DNA from: Acanthaster planci
Lineage: Eukaryota > Echinodermata > Asteroidea > Valvatida > Acanthasteridae
DNA: 59,145 nucleotides
Assembly: GCF_001949145.1 (NCBI RefSeq)
Contig: NW_019091563.1
Location: 338,053-397,197 of the forward strand
Direction: 5' to 3'
The translations under genes and the position numbers were made by a program. Positions 47,601 to 59,145 of the stretch are shown one piece after another (the stretch's first letter is position 1; every line of letters starts with the position of its first letter). The notes under the pieces were generated by a model. That model searched no databases. It was not told the origin of the DNA and worked only from the letters and a program-made list of their open reading frames with translations.

Positions 47601-48898
47601 CCAGTTATAATTTTGATTAAATATTAAATTGAAATGTGGATGCCACTCCTTGGCCTATTCTTATTTGGACAGTAAAAATCCAAGCTAAAAATAGCACAAG
47701 TTAAAGAGTTCGAACATTTAATCAGTTATATGAAAATTGTAAAGATGTAAAATTCAGATCTGGGGTACTCTGTTTTGAAAATCTAGATGCAGAGATATTT
47801 AGTATGACGTTTTGAAAAAGCTGGCCAAAAGTTTCTTTGGACGCAAGTGCTGAAGATTATGGCAGACGAGCCACTTCGATATTTTTTTTGTACATTTCCC
47901 CTTGTCCACCATCGCAAATTACTTGTGAAATTTTTGATACACCTGAAAATTGGTTGTATGGATCAAACATTAAAAACCTAATACCCATAGCATAAAGATT
48001 CTTAAAAACCACCACACTGACACTTAAACGTATCATTTTCTAAAATCCTTTATTTCTTTAACTCATGATGACAACATAATCTATTAAAATGACTCAACAA
48101 AATAATCTACCAATATATCCAGCCAGTCCAGAAATAAGACCCCAGCCCATTTCCACCGACACTGACGTTGTGAACGGCTGATTGCAAGGTAAGCCGGCTC
48201 CCTGCAAGGAGTCAACGCTGCCCATCAAATCAAGCGCGGTCTGCTCGCTGCGCTCTCCCTGGAGTAGCCAGTTAAAAACGGCTCTTTGCTCGGCTGGTGA
48301 CTGAGTACACCGCACTTGTGTACATTGTCATCAATCAGCTCGGGTGTTATTCAGCCTGGGTGTTATTGGGAACTCGTCGGAGAATAGGCAGGTTCTGTTT
48401 CGAGACTGCGGGAGTAAGGACTGTGGGAGTTGGGAAAAGGTAGATCGTCTCGAGAAAGAGACGGGGAAAGCGGGCGGTGGCATCGTAATACAACGCTGTG
48501 TTAAGGACATAGTAAAAAAATTCTCTTCTCCTTCAGCTAACTCGTGCATAAGATATATATTTCTTACATACAACCCCAAACACCAGTAGACGAGTTATCT
48601 CAGTTGAGGATTTGTTTTACAATGTCCCTAATAAAGCTCCAAACTGACAGAAAATCTGAACTGTGGAAATGAATCAGCGATACGCTGTGAACTATAATGC
48701 TTGTCATGTTAATGCACGCCTAAAGCTCAAGTAAAAGTTCGCAATAGAGAAATCTATCTGGCCTCACATTAACGTCTTCGGGTCGAATAAAAGATGCAAT
48801 TGCAATGAACTTTTAGTTCAGTTTACATTTTGCTACCGGATTTGCTGATAATGATGTTATTTGTGTCAATGATTGTCATAGTCTGGAGGCCTATGGCG
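44621..48898. other. Region 5' of Dmbx, proximal
   Basis: Open frames at 45101-45391, 45505-45855 and 48094-48315 are the longest, but they have no recognisable domain, no paired splice sites and no partner exons. A balanced-composition stretch at 48120-48480 may be regulatory or a short unknown exon. An upstream non-coding Dmbx exon may lie here but cannot be seen. Confidence 0.45.
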
Positions 48899-49278
48899 TA
48901 CAAAGTTAACATTTAATCCGCGTATACAAATATTTCTATTCATACAGACATCTCTATTCCTAATCTCTATTCCGGTCCCGCACACTGGGCAACGGAGAGG
49001 TCATTGTAACGTCACGTACAAAGTTTCACTGAGCCTCAAGATACTAGACTTTTAAACATAAAACGTCGAGGGCGACCTGCTGACCTCAGAAGCGGGAACT
49101 TAATCGAGATATCTCTATCGCAAAATAGAGATATCTGTATTAGAAATAGAGATATCTTTTTAGGAATAGAGATATCTCTATTAATAATAGAAATATCTCT
49201 ATTCCGGGAATAAAATTTAACTTGGCACGTCTAGAAATAAAGATATCTGTACACCCGGATTAAATGTTAACTTGACAC
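48899..49278. mobile_element. Terminal-inverted-repeat element rich in AGATATCTCTAT
   Basis: The left end AAAGTTAACATTTAATCCG (48903 on) is the inverted copy of CGGATTAAATGTTAACTT at the right end (49257 on). Similarity extends inward for about 40 bases. Between them are five or more copies of ATAGAGATATCT or its inverse, including a self-complementary ATAGAGATATCTCTAT near 49166. A second, degraded right terminus at about 49204-49230 suggests an internal duplication. There is no coding capacity, so it is probably a non-autonomous DNA transposon. Confidence 0.65.
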
Positions 49279-52200
49279 ACCAAAGAATTCCGTTGTGCAC
49301 AGATCATTATCAGTGCTGACGTTTTGTTGTAACTGTCAATTACTTATAGAAAGCTGTCCCTTTAAAAAAAGGAAAATTGTACCAGGTATACCGGTAAAGA
49401 CTATACTTAAACACCAATGTGAAGCATAATATTAACAGCAACTCGCAAAAAGAACTTGAAACGAGGAATGCTGCTCGAAGTAGTAGCGGGAAAGATCTGA
49501 AGCAATGCACACCAAATCGCGTAAATCATGGAGCGGCTTTTTTTTTTCTTTTTTTTTTTGTTTGACCATCATTTGTTAATCATTTCCACCAATTAAAGAG
49601 CTTCAGAAAAGAATATGGGACTAGAGAATGAAAGTTAGATGTAATTCCTAACCATATTGCATGTATGGGTTTTTCTTTGGCAAAATTTGAGCCCATACTA
49701 GATAGAGAACAAATTCCCTAATTAAAAACTGAAAAACTCTCGATAAAAAACTGGCAAATTATTGAATGAAATCTATCGTGAGTAGATATCAACTTGAATG
49801 AATGAGATCGAACATTTACGTGCAGCAATCTTTTTCACTTTGTATAAAAAAATTATTCTGCACATCATCGTACAGAAATGTCGACGTATCACTGTCACTT
49901 AAACATCTTACCCGTTTTTGTGAGGAATCCACCACCGGGGATCAAAATCGAGTCGATGCAGAATTTGATTTATTTCCAAGAGCGATGTCCCACTTTTCCT
50001 ACACGCCAAGATCTCGTCCGTGTAAAATATCTGTTCACTGGTCTAGTGACAGACAGAGTAACAGCTTCTAAACAGGTCGAATTTAATGTGAGTCTAGGAA
50101 AATGCTGCCTTCTGCCGTGATCCCAAGTGTTTGGAAACTTTTTTATGAAAACACTGATATGCCTCTCAGGAAATCAAACTTGATCAGATATGAACAGCAC
50201 TGGCAGTAGCTTGGTTTCTGTTCGCAGTAGCAAGGCAGGTACATATGTAACAATAGGAATCTCACTCCCCTTACTTGCTTACGTGACAGATACGGTTAAG
50301 AGAACCTCTAAACCCCAGCCCAGGTTATAATGGACATATTTCCTACATCGCTGCTTCTCATCTTTCGATGACGAACAGTGGCCCCAAGAAAGGCTCTGTG
50401 CACGGCTTGACGGCAAAGCTGAGGAAACCCCGCCCACACGTGGCCGTTTTGTTAGCCCGGCGTCGGGCCTTTCACAGCCACAGCGCCCGCAACCATCTCA
50501 GACTGTACAAGTTGATTGCGCACGCTCCTTGGGCCCAGCTAAATGTGCGAGGCTGTTGAGGATCCCTTGTAGCGGTCAACCATCATTACTAACCGTATCT
50601 CACATTCAAGGGTAATAGCTGCCGTGTCATATTTGCATCACGTATTGTAACTGAAGCCAACACTTTCAAAATGACCAGAATAACCCATTGGAAATCAGTT
50701 GGAATCATCGCCGTGGAATCTGCGTTCACAAGATCTTACGCAATTTCAGTGTGCTTTTGCACAGATGACCCGGATAACTGAAAATAAGAATAAATGTAAT
50801 TTTTTTTTCGTTTTCATTTGCAATGACTGTGACTTTATACAGATAATTATATTGCAAAAGCACAGACGGCAAGTGGCTTTATAGTGCAGGAATATCTCTT
50901 TTTGGGGGTTGAAGTAATAACTTTTCCACCGTTTTTACAAGTGTGGGGCCAATGCCATCCAACTAAATCCTTCATATTTTTTTCTGGATAATCTGGACAG
51001 CCAGACTAACATTTTGGGTTCGAAATATCAGCTACACTCTGCAGCAGTGCGTATTTTTATAGCAGCTCATGCCGATGCCTCATTTCCGGAATAAGGTGTT
51101 GATTTTTCTGCTATACCGAGCAAAATTCACATCTTATGACAAACAATATAATGCAAGAAAATCTAAAACGTTCAAATGTTTTACTGTCACAAAGGCACTT
51201 TGGTGAAAGTTTTCATTTCCATAATTACTGTTGAACTTATTGTTATGGATTTAAGATTCTTGTCACCTACCTAGGCAGACCTACAATGATTGTGATTAAA
51301 AGGTAACGAACGGCTGTTATTTGAACAGGTGTGTGGACTGTGAAAGCCGTCGTATTGTCACCATTAATGGTTGGTTTCGTAATAAACACCGCACCAATTT
51401 CCCGCTGCAGTTGAACCAAATCGAAAAAGTTTCTTTAGAGAAGCAAATTCGACGTTTAAGTTTACATGGTGTAAAATAGTACGGCATGCAACTTATGAAC
51501 TGTACATTGAATGATTTTCACGAAGACAACCTCTATGTACTTGTTTGAAAAAGAAACTAAAAAACTGGCATCGTTGAGACCGCGATTTACCGGTAATGTC
51601 AACTATACCCAAATTGACACACTTTCCCCTCTCTCCTGGAGTAATGCATGCCGGGCAATAGCAAATTATGAAAACTAAACTTGCTTTGATTGATTGGAAA
51701 TGGGTTGCACAATCGGGAGAGAAATAAAGCTAGTTTCCGCAATGGGAGAACAGGAAAAAAAGAAAACCCCGGACGGACGTTGTTTGATAAGATTCAATTA
51801 GCCCTGCGTCTAAGATAGGCAATTGAACCTAATTCAACAAAATTACCGGGCTGCAGCGTAGGTTGAACCACATGTCTATGAGAGAAACCGCACCCGTAAT
51901 GACATGCCTAACACAACCTGCAGCGTGAGACGGACGGTAGATGTTTTGTTGTTTGTGTGTGTGTAGATGTGTGCAGGCGTGGCATACATAGTGTGGACTT
52001 CTGCACAAAAGAAGACCACATAATGTTGGTGCAATGGCGTTGTGTGGACTCGCACACTTCCACCCAATGTTTTCCCTTCTCTGAAAAACAGTTTCAGAGG
52101 CATTTTGGGGTCAGGGTTATCCGTGGCTAGTTATCCTAGTTGGAGAAAAAGGGGCATTTTCCTCGAGTTTCCTTAACCACAGGAGAACAAAGGAATGTCC

Positions 52201-52372
52201 ACACTTTGTATGTAAAACAGGTGTGTAAAGCTGTATACCCATTATTCCATCTGGTGGTATCTTATGTGCACAGTACATTTATTTGCTTTTCATGTGAACA
52301 ATGAAACGTAAAAACATCTTGCAGAAAACTTGCAAGAAAACACAAATACATATAGTAGCACTATAGCTTTAC
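49279..52372. other. Region 5' of Dmbx, middle
   Basis: Poly-T tracts at 49538-49560, a GC-rich 63-codon open frame at 50368-50559 with no known similarity, and a GTGTGT run at 51953-51963. No gene recognised. Confidence 0.45.
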
Positions 52373-52454
52373 CCGAATCACTTGGCTACGGCCTGAAATT
52401 ACACCAGTTTCCATGGAGTCGTGTGTAATTTCCAGCTGTAGCCAAGTGATTCGG
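52373..52454. mobile_element. Hairpin element with CCGAATCACTTGG termini
   Basis: CCGAATCACTTGGCTAC at the left pairs with GTAGCCAAGTGATTCGG at the right. Pairing continues inward, with three mismatches, to about 32 bases per arm around an 18-base loop. Confidence 0.75.
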
Positions 52455-52546
52455 ACACGGCCAAAATTAGGACTCTGGCGGCGACAAGGTGTAAAACGAA
52501 GCACGAGCGACTTTTTCAGTGACAATCTCAGTGTCAAAGTTAGTAA

Positions 52547-52580
52547 TAGACCCAACCCCCGTATTCTGGGGTTGGGTCTA
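52547..52580. repeat. Perfect 13-base inverted repeat
   Basis: TAGACCCAACCCC and GGGGTTGGGTCTA pair perfectly around an 8-base loop. It lies about 90 bases from the larger hairpin and may be part of the same composite element. Confidence 0.8.
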
Positions 52581-54949
52581 ATAATGGATGTAATTGTCGA
52601 CACAAAAATGCATTGCGTTTGCAAGTGATGATCGCCATCACAGTTACGAGAGGCATTTAAAATGAGCAGATTCTATGTGAGTTAGTAAACCGTCTTACAT
52701 TTTATTTCCTTGTATATGATCCGAATTTTATATCACTTTATTATAAGAATAGTTTTTCCGCTTGTTGTGTTGTTGCAGTTATTCTACCGCATCCGTCATC
52801 AGTCAGTCAGCAGCTGAGTGGACTAAGTTGTTAAAAGGTAATCCTAATTATAGATGGATGTATCCAAAGTGTACAGTACAAAGTGTGGTATCATTGTAGA
52901 GTTAACGTTAAATGCTTTTCAACAAAAACGGTCAAGGAGTTACCCTGTGTTAACGTCTCCACAATGAGATTCCAAATTGGGGGTCGGGATACTTCCATGT
53001 GCACCAAAATAGGCACAGTCTTGCTGAGGAATTTATGGTCTATTACGTCTTGAGATAGATCATCCGTTAAATGTTTTTTATCCATATTCAAAGGAGGCTT
53101 GGACACTTTTGTTTGCTTTGTTCTGTTTGGAAATGTTGAAATATCTGTTGACAAAATAAGCCTGTTGAAAATGTACAATTTTAGAAAACAATGCTAACCT
53201 CCAGTTTCATTCTACCCTCCACAAAATCCAATCGTCAGTATAGATTAACATTATGTCAAATTCCTACCGTGAGGTACAAGACAGAAACCCTAAGAAGTGT
53301 TGACTGCAAGAGCAATTTTGCCGTGTATGTCCAGCCAGACGCGTGATGTAGGTATATAACGATGCAATATCAATTTTTTGCAAATGAAAGTCTTACTTTG
53401 GATCATATGCCGTGGCAGCAAAGGTCTATATGCAATACATCTTTTCCAGTAAATTTGGTTTTCTATTTGAAGTGCTGTTTTAACTGCCTTTTTTGGTTTT
53501 ACGGTAAGGAAATTTCTATATTCATTTGCAAAAGTGTGATATCCCTGAAAACCTGACTGCTACAATAATGTGTGCACAAACAAATGCTGTGATTTTTTAT
53601 ATTTTAATGGTTTAAAACTCCTTTTCATCGTGATTGATTGCTGTGTAAATGTATGATGACAGGTAAACAAGCGACTTTTTGGAGATTTTTTTATGAGAAC
53701 GGACACTTTTAATTGCTAAAAAATGTGCACATTTTAACACATTTAATTTCAAAGGGATGTCTAAGAGGGTGAGCATAAAGTTGCAAAAAACTGTGTGTAC
53801 AAAAAAATTAATTACGAGGACCCTTTAAACTGAAGATGTTTGAAGAAAATTGCAACTGACCTTTTTGCAGCAGAGAATTTCTATGCGACAGAATTTTTAG
53901 CTGAAGATTTAATAGTCCTTTTTGCCGATGCATGTTTTTAATTAAAGAAGTTCATTACAAAAAGAACTCAAAGCAAAAGTTAACTTTCCAGCCCTTATCG
54001 TTTAGTATTCCTCACCCAAAGCTGTTTGTATAAGTTTGCCAGACTCCCTACTCCTTGAGGTTGTTTGATTGACGGACAGCTGACTGTCACCATCTGGGAA
54101 GTCTTTTCAGATATTACTGGACAATTAAAACTTATACATGTACATCCACATTTAATGCTGATCCGTCATTTGCAATTAACGAGCCTTGTAAAAAAATCAC
54201 GACAGTTAGCAAATATACTTTCTATTGCAGTAACAAACTATTCTCGTCCCGCATTGCATGCTCCATTTTGCCCAGCGATCTTCGGGCGGGCGATCTGACA
54301 CGTATCATGTGGAACAGCGGGTTACTCAGCTGCCGGTGCTGGCAATAAACGGCTCAGTTCATTAAGTTCAGGCAAACACTAGAACGTGCGGGACTTGAGG
54401 GAGAAGCCGGTTAAAGACGAACATTATCCATTCCAAATCTGCCTTCGGTAGAGCGTGTAGTCTAGGATACAAACCCCTGTGTAACGCTCGAATACGTGGG
54501 TTTGAAAGCCTACTTCCACTTTTGAAAGTTTACAGCATTGTAGACCTTACACTGGAGTACCAAGATGGACGAACAATGAAACCTATATCAGAAAAGGGGG
54601 AGTAGATAAGTAATTAAGAACAATCACCGACTGTGATCGGCCAGGGATTCGCTGGAACGCCCGGTATTAACAAGCCGCAGCGCTCCCCAGTGTTAATATG
54701 AAGTCCTCAGCCGGCGGAAATGTTGATATTAAGCGGCAGTTGGGCTTGCTTCCCAGTCTACTGGATGATTCTATAGAGGTGGTCACGTATTCCCCGTGCT
54801 CGCACGCGAGCAGAGGGATTTCCGTCCCGTCTTTTCTCTCCCGGTGTTTGAGCGCAGATGATCAATTATTTGCGCCCTGGAAGAGACCGTGTACGATATG
54901 TATCGAATTCTTATGGCCATTTACGGTACCCGGGAGTTTAGTTTAAACA
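52581..54949. other. Region 5' of Dmbx, distal
   Basis: A 95-codon minus-strand frame at 52891-53178 reads rather protein-like but is unassigned. GC-richer text at 54330-54920 includes the weak tRNA-like relic. No gene recognised. Confidence 0.4.
54438..54522 (+). pseudogene. Weak tRNA-like relic
   Basis: TTCGGTAGAGCGTGTAGTC and, about 55 bases on, CGTGGGTTTGAAAGCC have the look of degraded A and B boxes. This is weaker than the other two relics. Confidence 0.22.
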
Positions 54950-56000
54950 AAACCCAGCAATTTGTATGAACAATTGCCCTTAATTGGCTATTCACTAGCG
55001 CGAGGTTCAAACTTTGATTTTTTCAAGTGTTCAGTTCGGCTGCAGCATTGTTCAGATTCTAAACTACAACGTTGCATTACTAAAACATCCAATGGTACCA
55101 GGACTGATCCTTTCCGATTTAAACAAATTAATAGAACTCTGGGGAAGGGAAGACAGTTTTGGGCCAGTGCTGTTCCGTGTAGCTCTTTGCTGTGCTGTAT
55201 ATGCATGGAAAATCTTTCTGGTATTTGCTTTGGATCTTCAGTGTCTGTTCGGAAAATCCAAACTGCCAAGTAAGAATTATATCTGCGTTGAAACAAGGTC
55301 TATATGCAGAGCAAATTAAGAATGTTGCCACAACAAAAGTGATTTTTTTACATTTATTTTGTAAAATACTCCAGTCTAAACGGACCAGTATCATCGAGTT
55401 CCTTCATGACATTGTGCTTTAAGGAAAATGAGGGCTGGGTGACAAATAATGTATATTTGATTTGTGTCCTCGGTTCAATAAGAGATATCTATAATAGCCT
55501 CACTTTTCCTTTTAATTTTGGCACTATTCAATAAATCACTCTCATGTGCCATGCTCGCTGTCAGTGTGGGTACCAACTGGCCTTGGTCAGTCATTTACTA
55601 CCATCCAACTATCCCCCGCTCTCCTAGAAGGTGTCACAATTGTGCCCCCTTTCCTCGCTCAAAAAGGGGCCTTTTTCTCCTGGAGACGAGAGAATTTTCT
55701 CGATTGGTATAAGCTCTTGCTGACTCTTTAGTTCAGTCCATTAAAGGGCCCTACAAAATCCACCATGGGATACAGCTTGGGCAGGGTAATTTGGTATGTT
55801 GTGAAATTTGCCACCGCTTTGTTTGGAGTGACAGCCAATATACACGAAAAAATGCTTTCGAGTCCCTTATTTATGCCCACCATAATGTGGCTCCCTCAAA
55901 ACAGACAAACGATCTTTTTAATGGAGACAGACTCCAAAATTGACACCTTGATCAACGTGTATACAACTACTTGTGCAGTGTCCTAAAAAGGAATCTCAAA
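54950..56000 (+). mobile_element. Possible decayed retroelement C-terminal region
   Basis: Several overlapping plus-strand frames are open (54962-55273, 55014-55319, 55192-55422, 55765-55986) and shift into one another, as expected for an old coding relic. Text such as RTLGKGRQFWASAVP and ESLIYAH-like strings is loosely like the tail of L1/Tx1-type LINEs. No diagnostic catalytic motif was seen, so this could also be chance. Confidence 0.22.
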
Positions 56001-56887
56001 CGATGTTTCCAACCATTCTCCATCGACATCCACCAAACGGGGTCGCTCGCTAAGTGAAGAATCGATTCTTAATAACGTGCTTACATCGGGGAGCCGCAGA
56101 TAAACGAGCAGGGATCAGGTTTGTCCGTTGTGTAATTTGTTATTCCCAACTGTGACCCTGTCTACTGATGAACTTGCCAAGTCACATCGATACACGATCA
56201 ATATTTCTTTTTTTTTAACCAAGGCAATCTTGACTACTAAGGATATCGTCATCGTCGTGTAGACAGTCTGCGTCGGTTCCGACTGTATCTAAGTCGTCAG
56301 CTCCAGTTATGGATGGAATTTGACATGTGATCAGGACAGATTTAGTGATAACAGAAAAATTGGTAATATACTGTGCACTTAATTCGAATAGGAGTTGAGC
56401 ATGTAAGATTTTTTTAAACTAAAACAACAGGAATAATTGTGAACCAACAAGATATGAACAAGAAGTACACTGCACCAGATGCATTTATGTGGGTTCTTTG
56501 CAAAATTATATTATTTGGTAAAGATCAACTTGAGAACGTAATTGTCCACACAACTGCACACCAATCCCAAAATTTGTGATTTTCTTTCATTATTGTGGGA
56601 ACCAGTTTCTAGGAATTTGAGCGCTGGTTGTATTTCAAGGCATACGTTTCCTTAATTTAACTTCATACGCATCCAACCGGGGTAGTTCCACCAGCAGTGT
56701 ACCGTTTGGCTGATGGTTGATGCAGTCAGCTAGCTAACTGGCTTCGGAATAATGACATCTTGTGTAATTCCTATGCGTGGTATACATTTAGGCGGGTTCT
56801 CTGCTGAATCTACAATACAGAAATCAGCCGTCAATTACAAATCGATTACGTCATTTCTGGAGTCAGTGAAGTATCTCTTCTATTTGG

Positions 56888-57120
56888 CTTTTTCGCAAGT
56901 TGCGAGGATGACATTCCTTTTTGTTCTGTTTTTTGGGGCTTTTTCGCAATTTGCAAAAAAAAGCCATTCTTTTTGTTCTTTTTGGGGGCGTTGCAATTTT
57001 GCAAAAAAGACATTCTTGGGAGGTTTTTTGTTTGTTTATTTTTTTTTGCTTTTTGCAAATCTTTTGTCATTTTTTTGGGCTTTTTCGCAGTTCGCGAAAA
57101 AGGCATTCTTTTTGTCAAGA
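56888..57120 (+). repeat. Diverged tandem repeat, about 50-base unit with internal hairpin
   Basis: Units of the form GGGCTTTTTCGCARTTTGC then AAAAARRCATTCTTTTTG begin near 56888, 56938, 56989 and 57078. The last carries a perfect hairpin, CTTTTTCGC...GCGAAAAAG, at 57080-57102. A long open frame on each strand arises from this repetition and is not coding. Confidence 0.75.
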
Positions 57121-57128
57121 TTCTTTTT

Positions 57129-57224
57129 AGCTGTTTCAGGCACCGGCCGAAACAGCAATTGTTTTTGTAATTTTTTTTTATTTTCTTTTTTTTTAGCTGC
57201 TTCGGCTACACTGCCGAAGCAGCT
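57129..57224 (+). repeat. Two related GCTGCTTCGGC hairpins
   Basis: A perfect hairpin, AGCTGCTTCGGC / GCCGAAGCAGCT with a 6-base loop, lies at 57195-57224. A degraded relative, GCTGTTTC / GAAACAGC, lies at 57130-57156. Both are followed by an AATTG/ATTGTTTT motif, so they are direct copies of one unit about 66 bases long. Confidence 0.8.
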
Positions 57225-57449
57225 ATTGTTTTCGTTCTGCGATTCGCGATGGTGAAGTATAAAACACTTCTCAAGAGACAGCAACATAAACCCCTCAAAA
57301 TGAATTTCTTTTTCTACAGTTCTAACAATGAGCAGTGTTACAGACGGTCTGCAGCTTTTTTGGGAGAAAATATTGGGGTTAAAAGACCTAAAAATGCGTG
57401 GTTGCACAATGCACATTTAAACACGTCAATGCGCCTGGTAGGTCGATAG

Positions 57450-59145
57450 GAGTTAGGGTGATTTTTACTAAGTCAAAATGTGACCTGCGTCAGAAGACCA
57501 GATTTTCGGCGTAAAAAACCTCTCCAAAGTACACAAATTGGTGTTAGCAGCATTAAGAGAAACATGCTTTAGGTCATGAAACCAAATTGATAAAATTGAA
57601 ATATCCCACTAAATAGTGACGTCATGATTAGGAAAAAATCAAATTTTTCACAATAATCAGTTTTTCGGTGTTTTTCTTTTCATTAATCCTTTTGCTATAA
57701 CACTTTGGCACTTTAGTAAGAGTGTTTACCCTGAAACTTTGCATATACTTTGACCACCAAGGATGGTACTAAAAGATATTCGTCATGATGACGTCATCAC
57801 TTGTCAGGTGACAAACCCTCAAATTTGAAATCTTTTCGGGCTTGTATCTCTAATACCATTTGTCCCAGAGTTTCTAAATTTGCACACAAAAAAATCAAAA
57901 TGTGTTATAAGTACAAGTTTGGGTTACGTCATGATGACGTCACCATCTAATTTTTAAAAAGATTTTTAAGTTTTTGTCAATTTGACGTTCTTTTTTAAAA
58001 ACATCCTGACCCAGACACAATTTTTTTCCAAATTCTTTTTGCTAGACCTCCTTTTTGCTAGATATCCATTTGTTGGAAAATCTTGTGATGTCATGATAAC
58101 GTCACCAAAATGCACGATTTTTAATTCTACACATTAGGCAATGTTTGATCTTTGTAAAATTCACTCAGTACGTTAACAGTTAATCCCTGACTGCATTTCC
58201 GAAGTGACTTCATCATGACCTCATTTGTTGATTTTTATTTGTATTTTCAAGATTTACATGAATACGAATTTGCTTGTATATCGCTACTATCTTCTTGTCA
58301 TAATTTCGGTAACTTTATCAAGTCCAATTTATACCAAATTCGGTAGAAAAACGGTAAATTTCAATTCACCAATTTCATAATTCATATATGTGCAGATTAG
58401 CTCGATCTTTATTAAGAGCCAAGTATGAAGTAATACGGTTATTTACTCGTAAGATCGTATGATATAATTTGTGGACACGGTGACCTTTGCCCTCAGTTTG
58501 ATGCATACTACCCATGTACACACACTTGCAGCTGCTACCGGGGCACAGGTGAGGAAATGCCCCGTGCGGCACAGTTTGTGCTTGTTCCACATTCTGCGGT
58601 CCGAGAAAAAAGCTAGGACTAGTCTGATGGCACGGACTGTGGGAATCACCCTTTCTAAAAGATTTTTTCTCGGAATTAAAATTCACAAAATATATAAATT
58701 ATGTATAGAAAAAGGCTCTGAATCCGAAGCAGCTCCCTGGTTGTTCACAGCCACATTCCTCTAGTTTTCTTTTTATTTATTTATTTATTTATTTCTTCTT
58801 CCACATCAAATCCCATTCCATAACATGGGTTTTCGTTATGAGCAGGACTTCTACCCTTTTGCAATTTTTGATTGACTTCAAACTTGGCAGGTCTTTCAAC
58901 CATCATCAAAAGATAGTCCAAGAAGCATGACGTCATCCCTTGATTTTTAATTGAATTTTGAATATCTAATTACGCAGATTAAGGCTCTTATTTCGGTCAC
59001 TTAGCGATGTTCAATGTCCATCACAGTTACAGTAAATCAAGACCCTGTAGCTAATAATTGATCAAATGAATGACGTCGTGATGAAGTCATCACGTGATTT
59101 TTCATTGAAATTTGAATATTTAATTTTTCCCATAGACTTTGTACA
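57450..59145 (+). repeat. Diverged repeat array carrying TGACGTCA palindromes
   Basis: TGACGTCA or near-copies, often doubled as CGTCATGATGACGTCA, occur at 57617, 57789, 57935, about 58085, 58205, 58928 and 59071. Spacing in the first five is 118-172 bases. The text between shares motifs such as TTTTGCTAG, AAATTTGCA and GTATCTCTAATACC. It reaches the window edge and is probably part of a larger dispersed repeat. The middle (58330-58800) is less clear. Confidence 0.6.
58768..58796 (+). repeat. (TTTA)n microsatellite
   Basis: Six TTTA units within a T-rich run, splitting the TGACGTCA-bearing repeat region into two parts. Confidence 0.9.

Noticed and set aside
50368-50559. 63-codon GC-rich frame considered as a ribosomal-protein pseudogene
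   Set aside because: Basic composition only; no motif of any ribosomal protein family could be matched.
52361-52628. Overlapping frames on both strands of 71-87 codons
   Set aside because: Both are translations of the two hairpins; they are near mirror images of each other.
56752-57416. 167-codon plus frame and 126-codon minus frame with repeating FSQFAKK or lysine-rich text
   Set aside because: They arise from a T-rich tandem repeat with hairpins; no domain and no splice context.
1-59145. CRISPR arrays, operons, prophage or plasmid functions
   Set aside because: No regularly spaced direct repeats with unique spacers, no packed gene strings and no ribosome-binding sites; the window is animal nuclear DNA.

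Overview
This window is animal nuclear DNA: AT-rich, intron-bearing, full of decayed retroelements, small inverted-repeat elements and microsatellites, with one 549-base run of N. No bacterial, phage or organelle gene layout is present. The one gene I can support is a four-coding-exon, minus-strand homeobox gene of the Dmbx (diencephalon/mesencephalon homeobox, formerly Otx3) family, at 44349 down to 28507. A Dmbx gene with an OAR tail, the frequent TAGGCCTA palindrome and the decayed LINE types suggest an invertebrate deuterostome. My best guess is an acorn worm or another ambulacrarian; amphioxus is less likely. The species call is inference.

Layout. Positions 1-28506 lie 3' of the gene and form about 28 kb with no recognisable intact gene. 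This stretch holds a decayed minus-strand LINE reverse transcriptase (about 2745-4060), a plus-strand LINE tail with an AYADD active-site motif (about 20940-21560), several hairpin elements (12799-12895; 22284-22428 nested in 22148-22475), a (TTTGG)n satellite, a tRNA-like relic and an isolated histone-type 3' stem-loop. Positions 28507-44349 are the Dmbx gene, with introns of about 6.0, 2.5 and 6.0 kb. Intron 2 contains the gap and a plus-strand LINE fragment, intron 1 a minus-strand LINE tail, and intron 3 a CpG-rich block and a second tRNA-like relic. Positions 44350-59145 are 5' of the gene. They hold a candidate TATA box, a terminal-inverted-repeat element (48899-49278), a pair of hairpins (52373-52580), and at the far end a hairpin-rich tandem repeat (56888-57224) followed by a diverged array carrying TGACGTCA palindromes about every 150 bases to the window edge.

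The predicted Dmbx protein is 480 residues: an N-terminal conserved block, a homeodomain with lysine at position 50 (Otx/Bicoid-type specificity), a long acidic linker, a Pro/Ala-rich region and a C-terminal OAR motif. Every splice junction was read from the sequence; the phases (1, 0, 1) agree and give one continuous reading frame. Everything else is non-coding or decayed. Boundaries of repeat relics are approximate.
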